This document shows, piece after piece, positions 44,755 through 56,773 of a stretch of DNA of 64,000 bases. Both the position numbers and the translations under genes were made by a program. Every line of letters starts with the position of its first letter. The stretch's first letter is position 1. The stretch covers positions 80,318,253-80,382,252 of the forward strand of contig NC_084836.1 of the NCBI RefSeq assembly GCF_033115175.1, read 5' to 3'. The stretch is from Lepus europaeus. Lineage: Eukaryota; Chordata; Mammalia; Lagomorpha; Leporidae. The notes beneath the pieces were generated by a model. It searched no databases. It worked only from the letters and a program-made list of their open reading frames with translations, and was not told the origin of the DNA.

Positions 44755-45165
44755 CTCATGCCAGGCGCCTCTTGCTTCAATGTTGCTGCAGCCACACTGG
44801 TCTTCTTCCTGTTTCTGAAACATCCCGGGGCTGATCCTACCCCAGGGCTCTTGCACTTGCTCCTTCTGCCACCTGAGCCCCTGCCTGTCTTTTCCCCCGG
44901 AGTCTCACGTGGTACCCTCTCTTTCCCACTCAGATCTCAGCACGCATGTCTCCTGGTTGAAGAGGCTTTTCCGACTGCGTCAGTACAAGCAGTCCCCACT
45001 CCACTCTGTCACCGTAGAGACATTGCCCATGCTTTACATCTGTCTCATCCCATTATTGGTCTTTTTGTTCATTGTCTGCCTCCATGAGGGACTTGTATCT
45101 TCTTCTCCAGGAACAAAAGTACCCGACACATAGTAGGTACTTGATAAATATTTGTTGGCAGAACT
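44755..45165 (+). mobile_element. L2 3'-end copy
   Basis: 'ccacactggtcttcttcctg', 'gggctcttgcacttgctcct', 'ctctgtcaccgtagagacat', 'agtaggtacttgataaatat' and 'ttgttggcagaac' follow the L2 3' region in order. The open frame across 44740-45087 is incidental. Confidence 0.75.
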
Positions 45166-45989
45166 CTACTTGGAAGATAAGGGAAAGCCACTTAGCATTT
45201 TTACTTCTCTTTCAAGATTGTGTTTTATGGTAGTATCAGACAACCGCCCCCTTGGGTGTGCACATTAAAAAAAAGGCATATCTATATCTATATATCTAGC
45301 TTGCATTTATATATGTAATCTCATATCACTCACCTGTAGCAATGAAAGGTCTGCCGTTATCTTTAGCTTCATGTCTATTACCCATAAGACTAAACCCACT
45401 TTACATTGTTCTACACTAAGAACCCATGAAAACATGGGCGTTAAGAGCTCTGAAGAACGGCTTCAGAAATCCATTCCGCCAAGTTTTCTCTCTCTTCCAG
45501 GGTGCTTTCGGCACACAAGTGCCATCTCCCAAGCGGAAGTGGGGGTGGGGGTGGGGAACAGCACGCCAGGCCATCTCCAGCAGGCATGGCCCCAAGCATG
45601 TCTGCTCCTTCCCAGTGGTTATGTGATGCATTTGAAATACAGCTAACATTTACTTCTTTCTCTTCACTCACAGTCATGTTAGGTTTTTTCCTACACTGTT
45701 CATTGAGTTGTTTTCTGGGCGTGTAAAAATGAACATGGTTCAAAAGTCTACCCCAGGCCCACTCCTATCTCTTGTTCCTTACTGTCATCCCTTCCTCATC
45801 CCTCCCACCCCCTTCACACTCCCACTGTCTCTTCAGTGCTGGGCCATCCATTCCTCAGGTGTGGATAATTAACCTTGTTAGTTGCTGGTTTATCTGCCTC
45901 GGATTTCTTCATGCAAACAATCAGCAAACAGATGCACCTTGTCTTGTTTTCCCCTCTTTCTTACACTCCTTGGCACTTGCTTTTCTTCA
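45166..45989. other. Unclassified sequence
   Basis: A short TATC/TA patch lies at 45280-45300. No gene. Confidence 0.3.
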
Positions 45990-46760
45990 CTGAACAGTGA
46001 AAAACACTCCCTGCTAGTTCACAGGAATCTTCCTCAGGGTCCTAGCTGTCCACTTTGTGGATGCACTGTCCTTTATTCTAACACTCTCCTAAGACCGAGC
46101 CTCCAGGGGGTTCTGGATATTTTTAAATCATAATGGGCTGGTGCTATGGCTCAGCAGGTAAAACCACCGCCTGCAGTGCCAGCATCCCATATGGGTGCTG
46201 ATTCAAGTCCCTGCTGCTCCACTTGTGATCCAGCTCTCTGCTGTGGCCTAGGAAAGCAGCAGAAAATGGCCCAAGTCCTTGGGCCCCTGCACCCACATAG
46301 GAGACCTGGAAGAAGCTCCTGGCCCCTGGCTTCAGATCAGCTCAGCTCCCTTTGTTGCAGCCATTTGGGGAGTGAACCAGCAGATAGAAGACCTGTCTCT
46401 CCCCCCCCGCCCCTTCTCTCTCTGCCTCTGTCTCTCTGTAACTTTGTCTTTCAAGTAAATAAATGTCTTTTAAAAAAAAATCAAACAGTACCTGTATGAA
46501 TTGCCTTCTGCCTAGGGATCATGTGTCTTGGGAGATGTGTAGACTGGGCATCGCTGGGTCAAAGAGAAGTGCTTAAGTAAGTTTGTTAGCTGTTGCCAAG
46601 TTTCCCTCATCAAGAGCTATAGCAATTTGGGTTCTCACTGGTGTGCCTGACGGTGTCTATTTCCCAAGCAGTCTCGTACAAAGTGTGTTGTGGGGATTTC
46701 TGAAACGTTTTCCAATCTGATAGATGTGCAATGGTGTATCAGTGTAAAGTGTGTGGTCTT
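45990..46760. mobile_element. Ancient L1 3'-end-like sequence split by a SINE
   Basis: The right part, 'gggcatcgctgggtcaaaga', 'agctgttgccaagtttccct', 'agcaatttgggttctcactg' and 'tgatagatgtgcaatggtgt', follows an old L1 3' pattern. The left part before 46133 is weaker. Confidence 0.5.
46133..46484 (+). mobile_element. CSINE
   Basis: Head 'gggctggtgctatggctcag', full body, pyrimidine stretch with a C-run at 46401-46411, standard tail. Confidence 0.92.
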
Positions 46761-46764
46761 TTTT

Positions 46765-46807
46765 CTTTTTTAAGATTTATTCATTTATTTGAAAGGCAGA
46801 GCTACAG

Positions 46808-46843
<36 letters not shown>

Positions 46844-47095
46844 TTCCATCCTCTATTCAGTCTCCAAATAGCTATAACACTCAGGGCCAAGCCAAAGCCA
46901 GGAGCCTGGAACTCCATCCGGTCTCCCACATGGGTGGCAGGGACCCAAGCACTTGGGCCATCACCCACTGCTTTCCCAGGCACATTTGCGGGGAGCTGGA
47001 TCAGAAGCAGAGCAGCCAGGACTTGAACCAGAGTGCTGATATTGGGAAGCCTGTGATGCAGGTGGCTGCTTAACTCCACAAAGCTGGCCGGCACA
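46765..47095 (-). mobile_element. CSINE
   Basis: Tail 'taagatttattcatttattt', (GA)n 46812-46839, 'aactccatccggtctcccac', head eroded to 'cttaactccacaaagctgg'. Confidence 0.87.
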
Positions 47096-47524
47096 GCCAG
47101 CATTGCAAATTCTCGGACCCCAGCTAATGAGCATGGCTCTAACTGTCCAACCACAAGAGCGAGAAGAGGCAGCACAGGCCCTCGGGCTCTGGGCTGGAAG
47201 GATGTGCACGCAGGCCCGAAGGCCAGGGACAGTGACCACGGTGGAGGCCTCTGTTTCTCCAAGCCCAGGCTCTCCCTGTTCTTTCTAATGCTTGAGCTCA
47301 TGCAAGCCTCTGAAGGCTGTAACACTGGAGGCTGCCTGTGATGGGGCTGCAGGTTCATTCGGCTACCTGGATTTCTCCCCTAGGTCAGAAATCTCTTCCA
47401 GGGCCTCTTCTACACTGACTTCCAGAACAATAACCATCGCAAGAGGACCTCATATCCCTCAAGCCTCACCAGGGCCAGACGCTCCCAAGACACGCTCTTC
47501 CCATGGCCCTGTGCGGTTTGCTAG
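47096..47524. other. Unclassified sequence
   Basis: GC-moderate, no recognised gene; possibly the 5' part of the following MIR at its right edge. Confidence 0.3.
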
Positions 47525-47645
47525 TGTCACATCCACTCTGCAGAGGGGGAACACGAGGTCAGACAAGCCGCACTACTTGCCGAGGACATGCATTACACGC
47601 TGGAGTCAATGGTGGAGCAGGATTTGAACCCAGCACCCACCCTCC
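47525..47645 (+). mobile_element. MIR fragment
   Basis: 'cactctgcagagggggaaca', 'cgaggtcagacaagc', 'acttgccgaggacatgcatt' and 'gagcaggatttgaacccagc' match the 3' half of MIR. Confidence 0.7.
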
Positions 47646-48357
47646 TAACTCCCATGCCTGCTCCCTAATAGGCTGTTTCCAGTTGTCCCCATGTGGAGTG
47701 AGCAAGACATATCTGATGATGTCATGTCCCTTCCAATTTGCACCCCAGTTTTTTTTTTAAACTGGGTCTTTATAGGTAAACCCAGACCTAGCAGGAAAAT
47801 CTGAAACAAATGAAAGAGTTGAACTGCCTTCCAAAATAACGTCTCTGTGTTTCCCAAAGGTAATATAGTATTAAATAGGAGAAAAAAATGTTTTCTAGGT
47901 AAACCAGGTGCCAGTTACAAATTTAAAATGCAAATGATGTGAGCTAGCTACACTTACAAAGTCCTGGGGTACAGCTGACTAACATTAAATACAAAATGTC
48001 CTTTCCTCTCTAGCATTCATTTGCCATTCACATTGCCGGTTAAAAGTAGTCATTTTGAAAGCAGTAATTCATTCTCTACAGTCCTTCCTTAACACAATTT
48101 TCAGCCTGCAATTTAGATGATAGGAAAATTACAACCTTAGTGCACTATATTATGTGATATAAATGTTATTGCAATTAAGCCTGCTAGGAACACACACACA
48201 CACACACACAAAGACCCAAATGTAGTAAGTGGTCCATGATTTCATCTAAGTACCCATCTCCTATAAGCCAAAGGCTTCTGTCAGTCCAGCAGGATATGGG
48301 GCCCCAGCAGATCTTGACCACAAAACAAGAGTCCAGGTTTGGATAAAAACGAGTTGA
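47646..48357. other. Repeat-poor AT-rich sequence
   Basis: Contains an 11-unit (CA)n at 48190-48211. 47860-48180 has no repeat resemblance. Confidence 0.35.
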
Positions 48358-48705
48358 GGGGCTGGCGCTGTGGTGTAGTGGGCAAAGCCACTGCCTGCAG
48401 TGCTGGCATCCCATATGGGTGCTGGTTTGAGTCCCAGCTGCTCCACTTCTGATCCAGCTCTCTGCTATGGCCTGGGAAAGCAGTAGAAGATGGCCCAAGT
48501 CCTTGGACTCCTGTACTCAAGTGGGAGACCTGGAAGAAGCTCCTAGCTCCTGGCTTCAGATTGGCTCAGCTCTGGCCATTGCAGCCAATTGGGGAGTGAA
48601 CCAGCGGATGGAAGAACTCTCTCTCTCTCTCTCTCTTTCTCTCTGCCTCTCCTTCTCTCTGTGTAACTCTGACATTCAAATAAATAAATAAATCTTATAA
48701 AAAAT
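48358..48705 (+). mobile_element. CSINE, relatively young
   Basis: Head 'ggggctggcgctgtggtgta' through an intact body to 'caaataaataaataaatc'. Low divergence from the inferred consensus. Confidence 0.95.
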
Positions 48706-49074
48706 AGGAAGAACCAGGAAGTTTCAAAAATTTTTGGATGTTGTATGGTACTGTATCTTCTTTCATTCCCGTTGTGTTAATTCTGTGCTATATGGACAGC
48801 CTCATCTGGAGATAACCTGGAGAGACTAAATCCAAAGCCTCGTGCAGTGGGATCTGGGGCCGGCCACACCGTGCTCCTATTGCCTGTCCTGGCTCCTGCT
48901 CGAGGTGAGCCCTGTTCTTCACCAGCTTGTGTCCCCTCTCCTGCGTCTGACAGGTGAGAAGAAGTTGATAAATGGTAGTTCAATTGAATCTGAAGGAGGA
49001 AACATACCTTTGAGTTCTTTGTAAGTGAAAAAAGAGGAGCAGTTCTCTTCCTGTTTAGTTTTTAATATCATCCT
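48706..49074. other. Unclassified sequence
   Basis: No recognised feature. Confidence 0.3.
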
Positions 49075-49389
49075 GTTTAAAAAAAGACTTATTTGTTTAT
49101 TTGAAAGGCAAAGTTACAGAGAGGGAGAGGCAAAAGCAGAGAAAGAGAGAAGTCTTCCATCCACTGGTTCACTCCCCAAATGGCTGTAACAGCCTGGGCT
49201 GGACCAACTAAGCCTAGGAGCCATGCAGATGCAGGGGCCCAAGCACCTGGACCATCTTCTACTGCCTTCTCAGGCACATTAGCAGGGAGTTGGATCAGAA
49301 GAGAAGCAACCAGGACTTGAAACAGCACCCATATGGGATGCCAGTGCTGCAGGCAGCGGCTCAACCTGCTTCGCCATAGTGCTGGCCCC
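49075..49389 (-). mobile_element. CSINE
   Basis: Tail 'gacttatttgtttatttga', body shortened around 49210-49235, head 'cctgcttcgccatagtgctg'. 'aatatcat' before and after may be a short target duplication. Confidence 0.87.
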
Positions 49390-49849
49390 AATATCATACA
49401 TTTTAATTGTGACTCTTCCCTCCGGACAAATTAGTTAGGCGAAACTGTGATAAATACATTGAAAGATGTAAAGATTTTCCCTCGGGGTCCATATCTAAAC
49501 AGAATGCCCTAATAGACATCTGTCCTTGAAACGGTAACACTAGGGCCAGAAACTCTTCCACCCTGTGGCTCTGCTGCCCTCCACGTGTGGCATCCGGTAT
49601 AGGTAGAGGAGGGGAAAGAGCTGACACCGGTGGGGAGCTGCCCACTCCCACCCACTGGCAGGATGTGCAGCCGTGTGTGGACACGCTACTGCAAGGGATG
49701 CTGGGAAGTCCAAGACAGCTATACCCAGAAGAGAAAGCTGGCACGTGAGCCTGGAAACAGGCTCAGCGCGGTTTTCATATAACATGAGAAGCAGACTGCT
49801 TATGGTCAAAGGCAATATGGAAAGTCTTAGCAATGAAAGCAATAACTCT
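49390..49849. other. Unclassified sequence
   Basis: No recognised repeat. Opposing frames without support. Confidence 0.3.
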
Positions 49850-50075
49850 GGCTTCCCGAGTGCCTGCTATGCGGCAGATGCCGGTCTGGGCTCATGTTAC
49901 CCCATTTTTATTCTTGAATAACCTGCAAGGTTGATATTCTTATCTCTTTCTTGAAGACAAAAACAAAAAAACTGACGCTCATGGTGGGAAAGTAATTTGG
50001 CTGAGGTCACATGGGAGAGCAGGAATTCAAATTTGTGTCTGGCTGAGTTCAGAGTCCAGGGTTTTTCTCTGCTAT
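49850..50075 (+). mobile_element. MIR copy
   Basis: 'cgagtgcctgctatgcggca', 'aataacctgcaaggttgata', 'ttggctgaggtcacatggga' and 'gagcaggaattcaaatttgt' give almost the full MIR order. Confidence 0.75.
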
Positions 50076-50159
50076 CATGTAGTGTTTCTTTAAAAAAATT
50101 AACCTTCAACATGGATTACAAGCTTTGACATACAAGAGGGTGAATTTCAGAGAGCAACA

Positions 50160-50310
50160 TTATGTAGCTTGTTAGAGAGGAAAGGAGCCGTGGGAAGACA
50201 CCCACTTCACTCCCTTACTTTTCCGTGAGAAAATTAAGATTGCAAGGAGACAGACACCAGACCAGACCTATAACTGGCATCTGTAGCTCCTGACTCCCAG
50301 GTGCATTTTT
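50160..50310 (+). mobile_element. MIR-like (MIR3/L3-type) fragment
   Basis: 'cgtgagaaaattaagattgc' to 'tagctcctgactcccaggtg' resembles the 3' half of a MIR-class element. Diverged. Confidence 0.4.
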
Positions 50311-50447
50311 TTTTAAACTCGGTATTGTGTCCAAAGAAGTCATGAGACCAATCGATTAAATACTAATTGTATTGTTGGAAGTGATTCTCAGAGCTTTTTC
50401 TTTTAAAATTTTTTTAACAGGGTAGGTACAAGAAATTGCTTCTAATT

Positions 50448-50778
50448 TTTAGAATATTTACTTATATATTTAAAAGAGTTAGAGAGAGAGAGAGAAAGAG
50501 AGAAAGAGAGAGAGAGAAAGATCTTCCATCTGCTGGTTCACTCCCCAAATGGCCTCAATAGCCAGGACCGGGCCAGGCCAAAGCCAGGAGCTAGGAGCTT
50601 TATCCAGGTCTCCCATGTAGGTGCAGGTGCCCAAGCTCTGGGCCATCTTCTGCTGCTTTCCCAGGAGCATTAGCAGGGAGCTGGCTGGAAAGCAGAGCAG
50701 CTGGGACTCGAACTGGCACCCATATGGGATGCTGGCGTTGCACACAGTGGCTTAACCCACTACTCCACAACCCCAGCC
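50448..50778 (-). mobile_element. CSINE
   Basis: AT-rich tail, GA-rich stretch 50478-50520, full body, head 'cccactactccacaacccca'. 'tgattctcag' near 50383 and again at 50780 may be a target duplication with extra tail between. Confidence 0.88.
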
Positions 50779-50789
50779 CTGATTCTCAG

Positions 50790-51139
50790 TTTTCAGAGTG
50801 GCAGGTATGTCTATCCATGTATATTCCATATGTCCATTCTGGCCACTGAATAGTTTGACTTCTCTAGTACTGTTCTATGCTTGATCTTAATATAAACTAC
50901 CTTCAAGAAGTTTCTGGAATGGCTAAGAGAAGATGGTGTCGAATGCTTCAGAGCCTCAGCTCCCTACTCACACCAAGTGTTTGAATAGAGGAGACCTGGA
51001 ATTTCTGCTTTCTAACATGGCAGTGAGCTTGGGCTTCCTTGCTTAGGTTTAGGAAGAGATGGGCCTTCGCCAACCAAGGGAGGTGGTGGTTGATTCACTG
51101 GGGTTCCTCCAGTTTCCTGGACTTTTCTATATGTTGCTA

Positions 51140-51144
<5 letters not shown>
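50790..51144. other. Unclassified sequence
   Basis: No recognised feature. Confidence 0.3.
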
Positions 51145-51186
<42 letters not shown>

Positions 51187-51192
51187 TCTCTC
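51145..51192 (+). repeat. (TC)n microsatellite
   Basis: About 22 TC units with one TG interruption. Adjoins, but lies outside, the next SINE. Confidence 0.95.
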
Positions 51193-51194
51193 CC

Positions 51195-51493
51195 TAAATC
51201 AATGCTTTCTATTTTATTTGAGTGACAAGAAAGAGACAGACAGAGCTCCCATCCCCTGGTTCATTCATACCCACAACAGCCTGAGCTGGACTAGGCCAAA
51301 GCAGGGAGGCAGGAATTTAATCCAAATCTGGCCAGGGACCCAGGTACTTGAGCCACCACCTGCTGCCTCCTGGGTGTGCATGAGCAGGGAGCTGGAGCCA
51401 GGAGCAGGGCTGGTACTCTCAGCCAGGTGCTCTGAGGTGGGATGCAGGCATCCATGAAGCATCTTATTGGTTATGCCAAACACCCAGCTCCTT
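51195..51493 (-). mobile_element. CSINE, old subfamily
   Basis: 'atcccctggttcattcatac', 'ggtacttgagccaccacctg', 'gtgtgcatgagcagggagct', 'ggttatgccaaacacccagc'. Confidence 0.8.
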
Positions 51494-51637
51494 GACTACT
51501 TCTTACCCCTCGCTGTCACCCTCCATCACAATGCAGGTATTTAACTTATGTATAACTGAATCTAAAGAATCCCCTTTCAAATGTCAGTGGCTCACTCCAA
51601 GTGAATCAGAACTTTCTGTGTAAATAAGAGAGTCTCT

Positions 51638-51941
51638 AGGGCCAGCACCATGGCTCACTAGGCTAATCCTCCACCTGTGGCGCCGGCACCCTGGGTTCTA
51701 GTCCCGGTTGGGGCGCCGGATTCTGTCCCGGTTGCCCCTCTTCCAGGCCAGCTCTCTGCTGTGGCCTGGGAGTGCAGTGGAGGATGGCCCAGATCCTTGG
51801 GCCCTGCACCTGCCTGGGAGACCAGGAGGAAGCACCTGGCTCCTGGCTTCAGATCAGCACGGCCACTTGGGGGGTGAACCAACAGAAAAAGGAAGACCTC
51901 TGTCTCTCTCACTAACTCTGCCTGTCAAAAATAAATAAATA
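51638..51941 (+). mobile_element. CSINE2, full length
   Basis: Reference copy of this subfamily in the window: 'gggccagcaccatggctcac', 'taggctaatcctccacctgt', 'ggggcgccggattctgtccc', 'cggttgcccctcttccaggc', tail 'ctaactctgcctgtcaaaa'. 'agagtct' on both sides hints at a target duplication. Confidence 0.95.
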
Positions 51942-52064
51942 AAATGAGAGTCTAATTTTTTTCCATGTCTCTGTACCCGAAGACACACATTTGTTATTTT
52001 TCTTATAGGTATGAAATGGACTCTTCCCACCATAATCTGCCTGTAATGTGGTCAGATCTACTTT

Positions 52065-52405
52065 ACAGCTATGCCAGCACTGTGGACAGCTGGTTAAGCC
52101 ACCACCTGCAGTGCTGGCATCCCATATGGGCACTGGTTCGAGTCCTGGCTGCTCCACTTCCGATCCAGCTCTCTGCTATGGCCTGGGGAAACAGTGGGAG
52201 ATGGCCCAAGTGTTTGGGCCCCTGCACCCACATGGGAGACCTGGAGGAAGCTCCGGGCTCCTGGCTTTGGACTGGCCCATCTTAAGCTGTCTCAGCCATT
52301 TGGGGAGTGAACCAGCAGATGGAAGACCTCTCTCTCTCTCTGCTTTTGCCTCTCTGTAACTCTGTCTTTCAAGCAAAAATACATAAATATTTAATAATAA
52401 TAATA
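52065..52405 (+). mobile_element. CSINE
   Basis: Head 'atgccagcactgtggacagc', complete body, tail 'acataaatatttaataataa'. Confidence 0.93.
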
Positions 52406-53366
52406 GCTAATCATGTTTATCATTTTCTGGCTCCAACCTTTCTCTGAGCTTTGCTACTTTATCAGCCTGATTTATAAAGGATGCATTTTAATTGTGGCCA
52501 ATTTTAACTTGAACGTTCAGACATTTCACTCTGTATTCCATACATTACACAAACATAACATATGCAAATGGGAAAACTGCAACAAAGAAAAAATAGTGAC
52601 ATTGGGACAGGAACTCTGCCCCACCTTCCTGTTTTAGATTATTCCCCTCTCCCAAGCCAAGAGCCCCTTTTGACCTGACTTAAAGTTAAGCAGATTTTCA
52701 AAGCAGTGAGAAACACTATTAATTCAGAAAATTAGTCTTGACTTACCTGTTTTCCAATTAATCCACAGGCACTGAGCTCATTTGGATTCCGTTCAGACTT
52801 GCAAACCTTTCGCGGCAAACAGACACAAACGCACTGCTGGAATGACAACCGGCTGAGGTTTATTAGTTCTCCAGGAAATGTTTTCTGAGTGAGCGTGTGG
52901 TGTGAAAAGGCCCAATTTTGATAATGGATGTGCCTCTCTGAGCTTTTAATTCCGTGTTTAATTGGGCACAAAATTCAGGCTCTCAGAGTCGGTGTAGGTG
53001 CTGGCCAGAATAATGAAACCAGCAGGAAAATGAATGGAGCGGAATGGGGCTTCCAGCTCAGATGCCACGGCCACTAAGAACGCCCCCGGTGGAAGTCGAG
53101 GGCTTTAAAGTCTGATTTTGAATGACCATAAAATTGGGAGAAATTGCACCGATTGTGCCAAGTGCCTTGTGCACGTGGAAGAATGTCACGTAGCCGACAA
53201 GGAGCTTCCTGACCACAACTGTTGAGCAAGGTGCCACCTGCTAAGGCACTACAGAGAGGTCAGTAGGGCATCCCTAGCTCAACCTAAGTGGGCACGAAGT
53301 GCCAGAGCTGCTAGAACCTTTCCTCCCTCCACAGGTATCTGAGAGACCTCCAAAGTAGCTCCAGAG
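52406..53366. other. Repeat-free sequence, candidate conserved noncoding element
   Basis: 52740-53200 has homeodomain-type AT words ('ttttaattccgtg', 'gtttaattgggc', 'ggtttattagttctcc') and retained CpGs ('tttcgcggcaaac', 'cacaaacgcactg'). No coding pattern and no repeat. Confidence 0.4.
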
Positions 53367-53660
53367 CATGCATTTGGTGCAGTAGTTAAGTCCCCACGTC
53401 AGACACCCACACTTCCTATCCGAGTGACTGGGTTCCATTCCAGTCTCACTCCTGATTCCAACTTCCTGCGAATGCACACCCTGGGAGGCAGCAGGTGACA
53501 GAGAGGCCCCGTAGTGGGTCCCTGCCACCACACAGGAGACCTGGATTGAGTGGCTCGGCTTCAGCCATTGTGGATATTTGATGTCTGTGTGTGTGTTGGG
53601 GGTTGGGATGAGAGATCTCTCTCTGTCTTTGTCTCTGTCACTCAGATAAACACAGGGAAA
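53367..53660 (+). mobile_element. CSINE, old subfamily
   Basis: Head 'gcatttggtgcagtagttaa', 'caacttcctgcgaatgcaca', 'gtgtgtgtgttggggg', pyrimidine stretch, degraded tail. Confidence 0.75.
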
Positions 53661-55130
53661 AGTTTTAAATTTAAAAGTGAAAAAAAAAAAGCGTATTCTC
53701 TGAGGGCGGAGCTGTCAATGCACTTCTCTCAGGTCAAGCTTATTTGAGTATTTATGTGCACGACACTGAACGATTTTCAGTTTGCCTGCAGCTCCGCGCT
53801 TTGGAGAACTAGTTTGCGATCTCCAGCTATGCGTGTAGATTTATTGACCCACGGCTTCTTAGCCTTTGCTTTCTATGTTTCAAGAAGAAATTGTTATGTT
53901 CTTGATTATTTTATCATACTTAGAGATATCTTCTTTTAAAATCTGTGTCCTTTTTTTTTTTTTAGCTCATATTCACATTATTTTGTTCTAAATTCTATTT
54001 CGTCTGCCATGTACAGCTTAACAGCTTTTTTCAGTTTGGTTTTAGTTTTGCCCAACCCTCTATTTTCAACCTCTTGGGGTCATTTGGAAGGACCCTGCCT
54101 GATTTTGTTTTTCAAAAAACACCAAGATCTGTCAGTAATCAATCTAGCCTGCTGCTAAGAGATTAAAAAAAGAGAGATAGAAGCAGCTGTCCGCTGTCCT
54201 CAGAACCAGGTTCTTTAAATACTTTAAACAACTTGGAAGTCTGTAGGAGTCGCAAAAAAAAAAAAAAAAAAAAAATAGTTCTCGGTCTTTATTTGCCCAT
54301 CTGGACTTGGGAGTTTCTAAACCCGGGGCTGCTGGTTGTTTTCCCCTTAGCTTTCAGAGAAACCTTGGACAACAGCCCTGCGATACTTAGCCTACAGCTC
54401 CTTTCCCCACTAGGAAAGCAATAATGGTTGTCACAGCCCATCACCCCCTTCAGGGAGTGTTATGCATAGATGAGAGGGAAAAAAAATCCCTAAAAGCATC
54501 AGTGAGAGACAACTGAGTGTTTTTATCGCTGGCGATGGGGACTTTCCCCCCATAAATATATGGCATTCAATAACACAATCTCCCTTCCCAGCTCGGCACA
54601 CGTGTCCTTCAACGGCAGGCTAGCACGTGACCATTCAGGGGAGGAAAAACCAGCCCGTTTACATAACAGCTGTTAGCGCCAGCGGTGACATATTACTCCA
54701 GGGCCTCCTGCCTATAATGGGTTTTTCAGATGCGTTGCCATGTTCAGCTGATTAGTTGTGGGTGATCTGAAATGTCGAGCTATTAGCCTTGACAACTACT
54801 GCCAAGGTTACTATCTTCGGAAAATATCTTTTTAATAATATAACTGTTTGTAAGTGGAAAAGGTGACGCTCAAAATACAAAGTAACAATAAGTGTGGATT
54901 ACCCAGTTTCCCAGCTTGGGCAAGGCGTGTGCTCTGGGGGTGGGGGAGGGGTGCTGCCTACTGAGCCAGTACCTCTGGGGTGCCCCCAGGGTACCCCACC
55001 ACCACCACCATGAACCACACAAGCATGCATTTGAGTGGTAGAAACAGAAGGCAGGTACAGTGGGTACTCACAAAGCAAAAACTTTAAAATGGTGCTCCTA
55101 CCAGCCTTCCTCCCTCCAAGTCACTGCCAC
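53661..55130. other. Repeat-free sequence, candidate conserved noncoding elements
   Basis: 54430-54890 is the strongest part: 'taacagctgttagcgccagc' (an E-box palindrome), 'cagctgattagttgtgggtg' and 'gctattagccttgacaacta'. An A-run of about 22 is at 54254-54275 with no recognisable retroposed sequence before it. No gene seen. Confidence 0.4.
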
Positions 55131-55152
55131 ACACACACACACACACACACCA
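55131..55152 (+). repeat. (CA)n microsatellite
   Basis: Ten to eleven CA units. Confidence 0.93.
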
Positions 55153-56446
55153 ATCCCCACCCCCTCCCAGGGACCAATTTCCAAATCAAGCCTTGGGATG
55201 GGGATGGGGCCAGGGTCTTCAAATGCAGATTTGTACATTTCAGCCGTCAAGGGGATGCCCGCAGTTAAGGAAACTAGGGCTGGAAAAACCTGGTCTTTGA
55301 GTCCTTTTCCTTTTTTTGCTTACTCTCTGGAAAGTACCGCCCCCAGCCAGGGATTTCCAGGGCTGTTAACGCTCTGTTCTAATGAGTGCCATCCCTTATC
55401 ACGGTCGGCTCTTCCCCGGCCCTTCCCTCCACTCACAGCTCCGCTTCTATCGCTTTCCATTTCCTCTGTTCCATTCCTCCCGTCTCCTGATAAGGCCTGC
55501 CCGCATGACAGCTCCTGCCAATGAGCAGGCGAGGCCGTGTGTCTGATCTGTCTTCCAGCTAAGACAGTTTCAAGAGTGAAAGGGGAGCCGGGAAACTAAC
55601 GCGGGGACCCCTGGGTGGTCTGGACCCCTCCCCTGACACACACACAGGAGTGTGAGGTTACCCTCTCAGTAAGGGATCCCAGGTGTGTTTCAAATAGTTC
55701 CGCCACCTGTTGGGAAAGATATTCCTGTTTATAATACAGACTGCCTGGAGATGACACTCCGGCTCAAAGGTACCCCTCCAGCCCCAGACTAGCAAATGCC
55801 GGAAAGCAAAATGACGCCCACCTTGTATTATCTTGGATACAAGAGACACAGACACTCACACAATGGGAGAACTCAAAAAGCACATTGAGACTGACCTGGG
55901 CAAGCAATGCTCACTGCTCCCACCACCACCACCACCACCCACAGCCTCCCGGGTTCTGCCGCAGGAAAGCACAGCCTAGCGCCATGCTTCCGTGCCTTTG
56001 TCTGAGCTGCATGGTGAAGCCAAGTGACCTTGTCCCCCAGATGTGTGACCATCAGCGGGGACAGTGGACAAAGAGCTGACAGCAGAGGACAGGGAGAATT
56101 AACAGAGCTTTCCAGAACGGAGGGAACTACGAGAAACAGCCTGGTTCCTGAGTCATTTCTTGTTTTTACAGCAGGGGCCCTGAAGTCACAAAACCTTCAT
56201 CCAAAGTCAGGGTCAGAGTGGAGATTTCAGGCACTGTGGCAGGCTGGGGGGAGGGAGAGACCTGGGGTGGTGGGGGGCATTCTCTGTGCCAGTGCCAAGG
56301 CTGCCCGCCCTGCGAGACGTGCTGGAGGCAAGTGTAGGGGCTCTGCAGTGCGACCCTGGCCATTCAGTCCTCACCCCACACCCACCCCCAGAACACCTGG
56401 AGTCAGGGAAAGATGTCAAATGTGTGCAAATTCCCAAATGGGCTTC
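55153..56446. other. Repeat-poor sequence
   Basis: No gene recognised. The 154-codon frame at 55060-55524 starts in the CA repeat and shows no family resemblance. A (CAC)n-like patch is at 55917-55938. Confidence 0.35.
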
Positions 56447-56716
56447 TTTTTAAAAAATGATTTATTTATTTGATGTCAGACTTATAGAAAGAGACTTCCA
56501 TCCGCTGGTTCACTCACCAGATGGCCACAGCATCCGGGGCTGAGCCAAGCCAAAGCAGGGAGCCAGGAGCCCAAGCACTTGAGCCATCCTGCTGGGCTTT
56601 TCCCAGGCCATTAGAGGGAGCTGGATCAGAGGTGGAGCAGCCTGGACCCGTGCGCATATGGGATGCTGGTGTTGCAGTCAGCAGCTTTACCTGCCACACT
56701 ACAACACTGTCTCCCC
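56447..56716 (-). mobile_element. CSINE, shortened
   Basis: Tail 'gatttatttatttgatgtca', body with two small deletions, head 'ttacctgccacactacaaca'. Confidence 0.83.
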
Positions 56717-56773
56717 TTATCCCCCGGTAAAATGTGGTTTATTCAATTATCTCAATACAAAAATGGTTAATAA

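Noticed and set aside
44740..45133. 115-codon plus-strand frame with a hydrophobic start
   Set aside because: Lies inside an L2 3'-end repeat.
54254..54275. 22-A run as a possible retrocopy tail
   Set aside because: Same reason: no inserted sequence or duplication could be identified.
55060..55524. 154-codon plus-strand frame
   Set aside because: Begins just before a (CA)n and is biased to Pro/Ser. No family resemblance and no promoter or exon structure.
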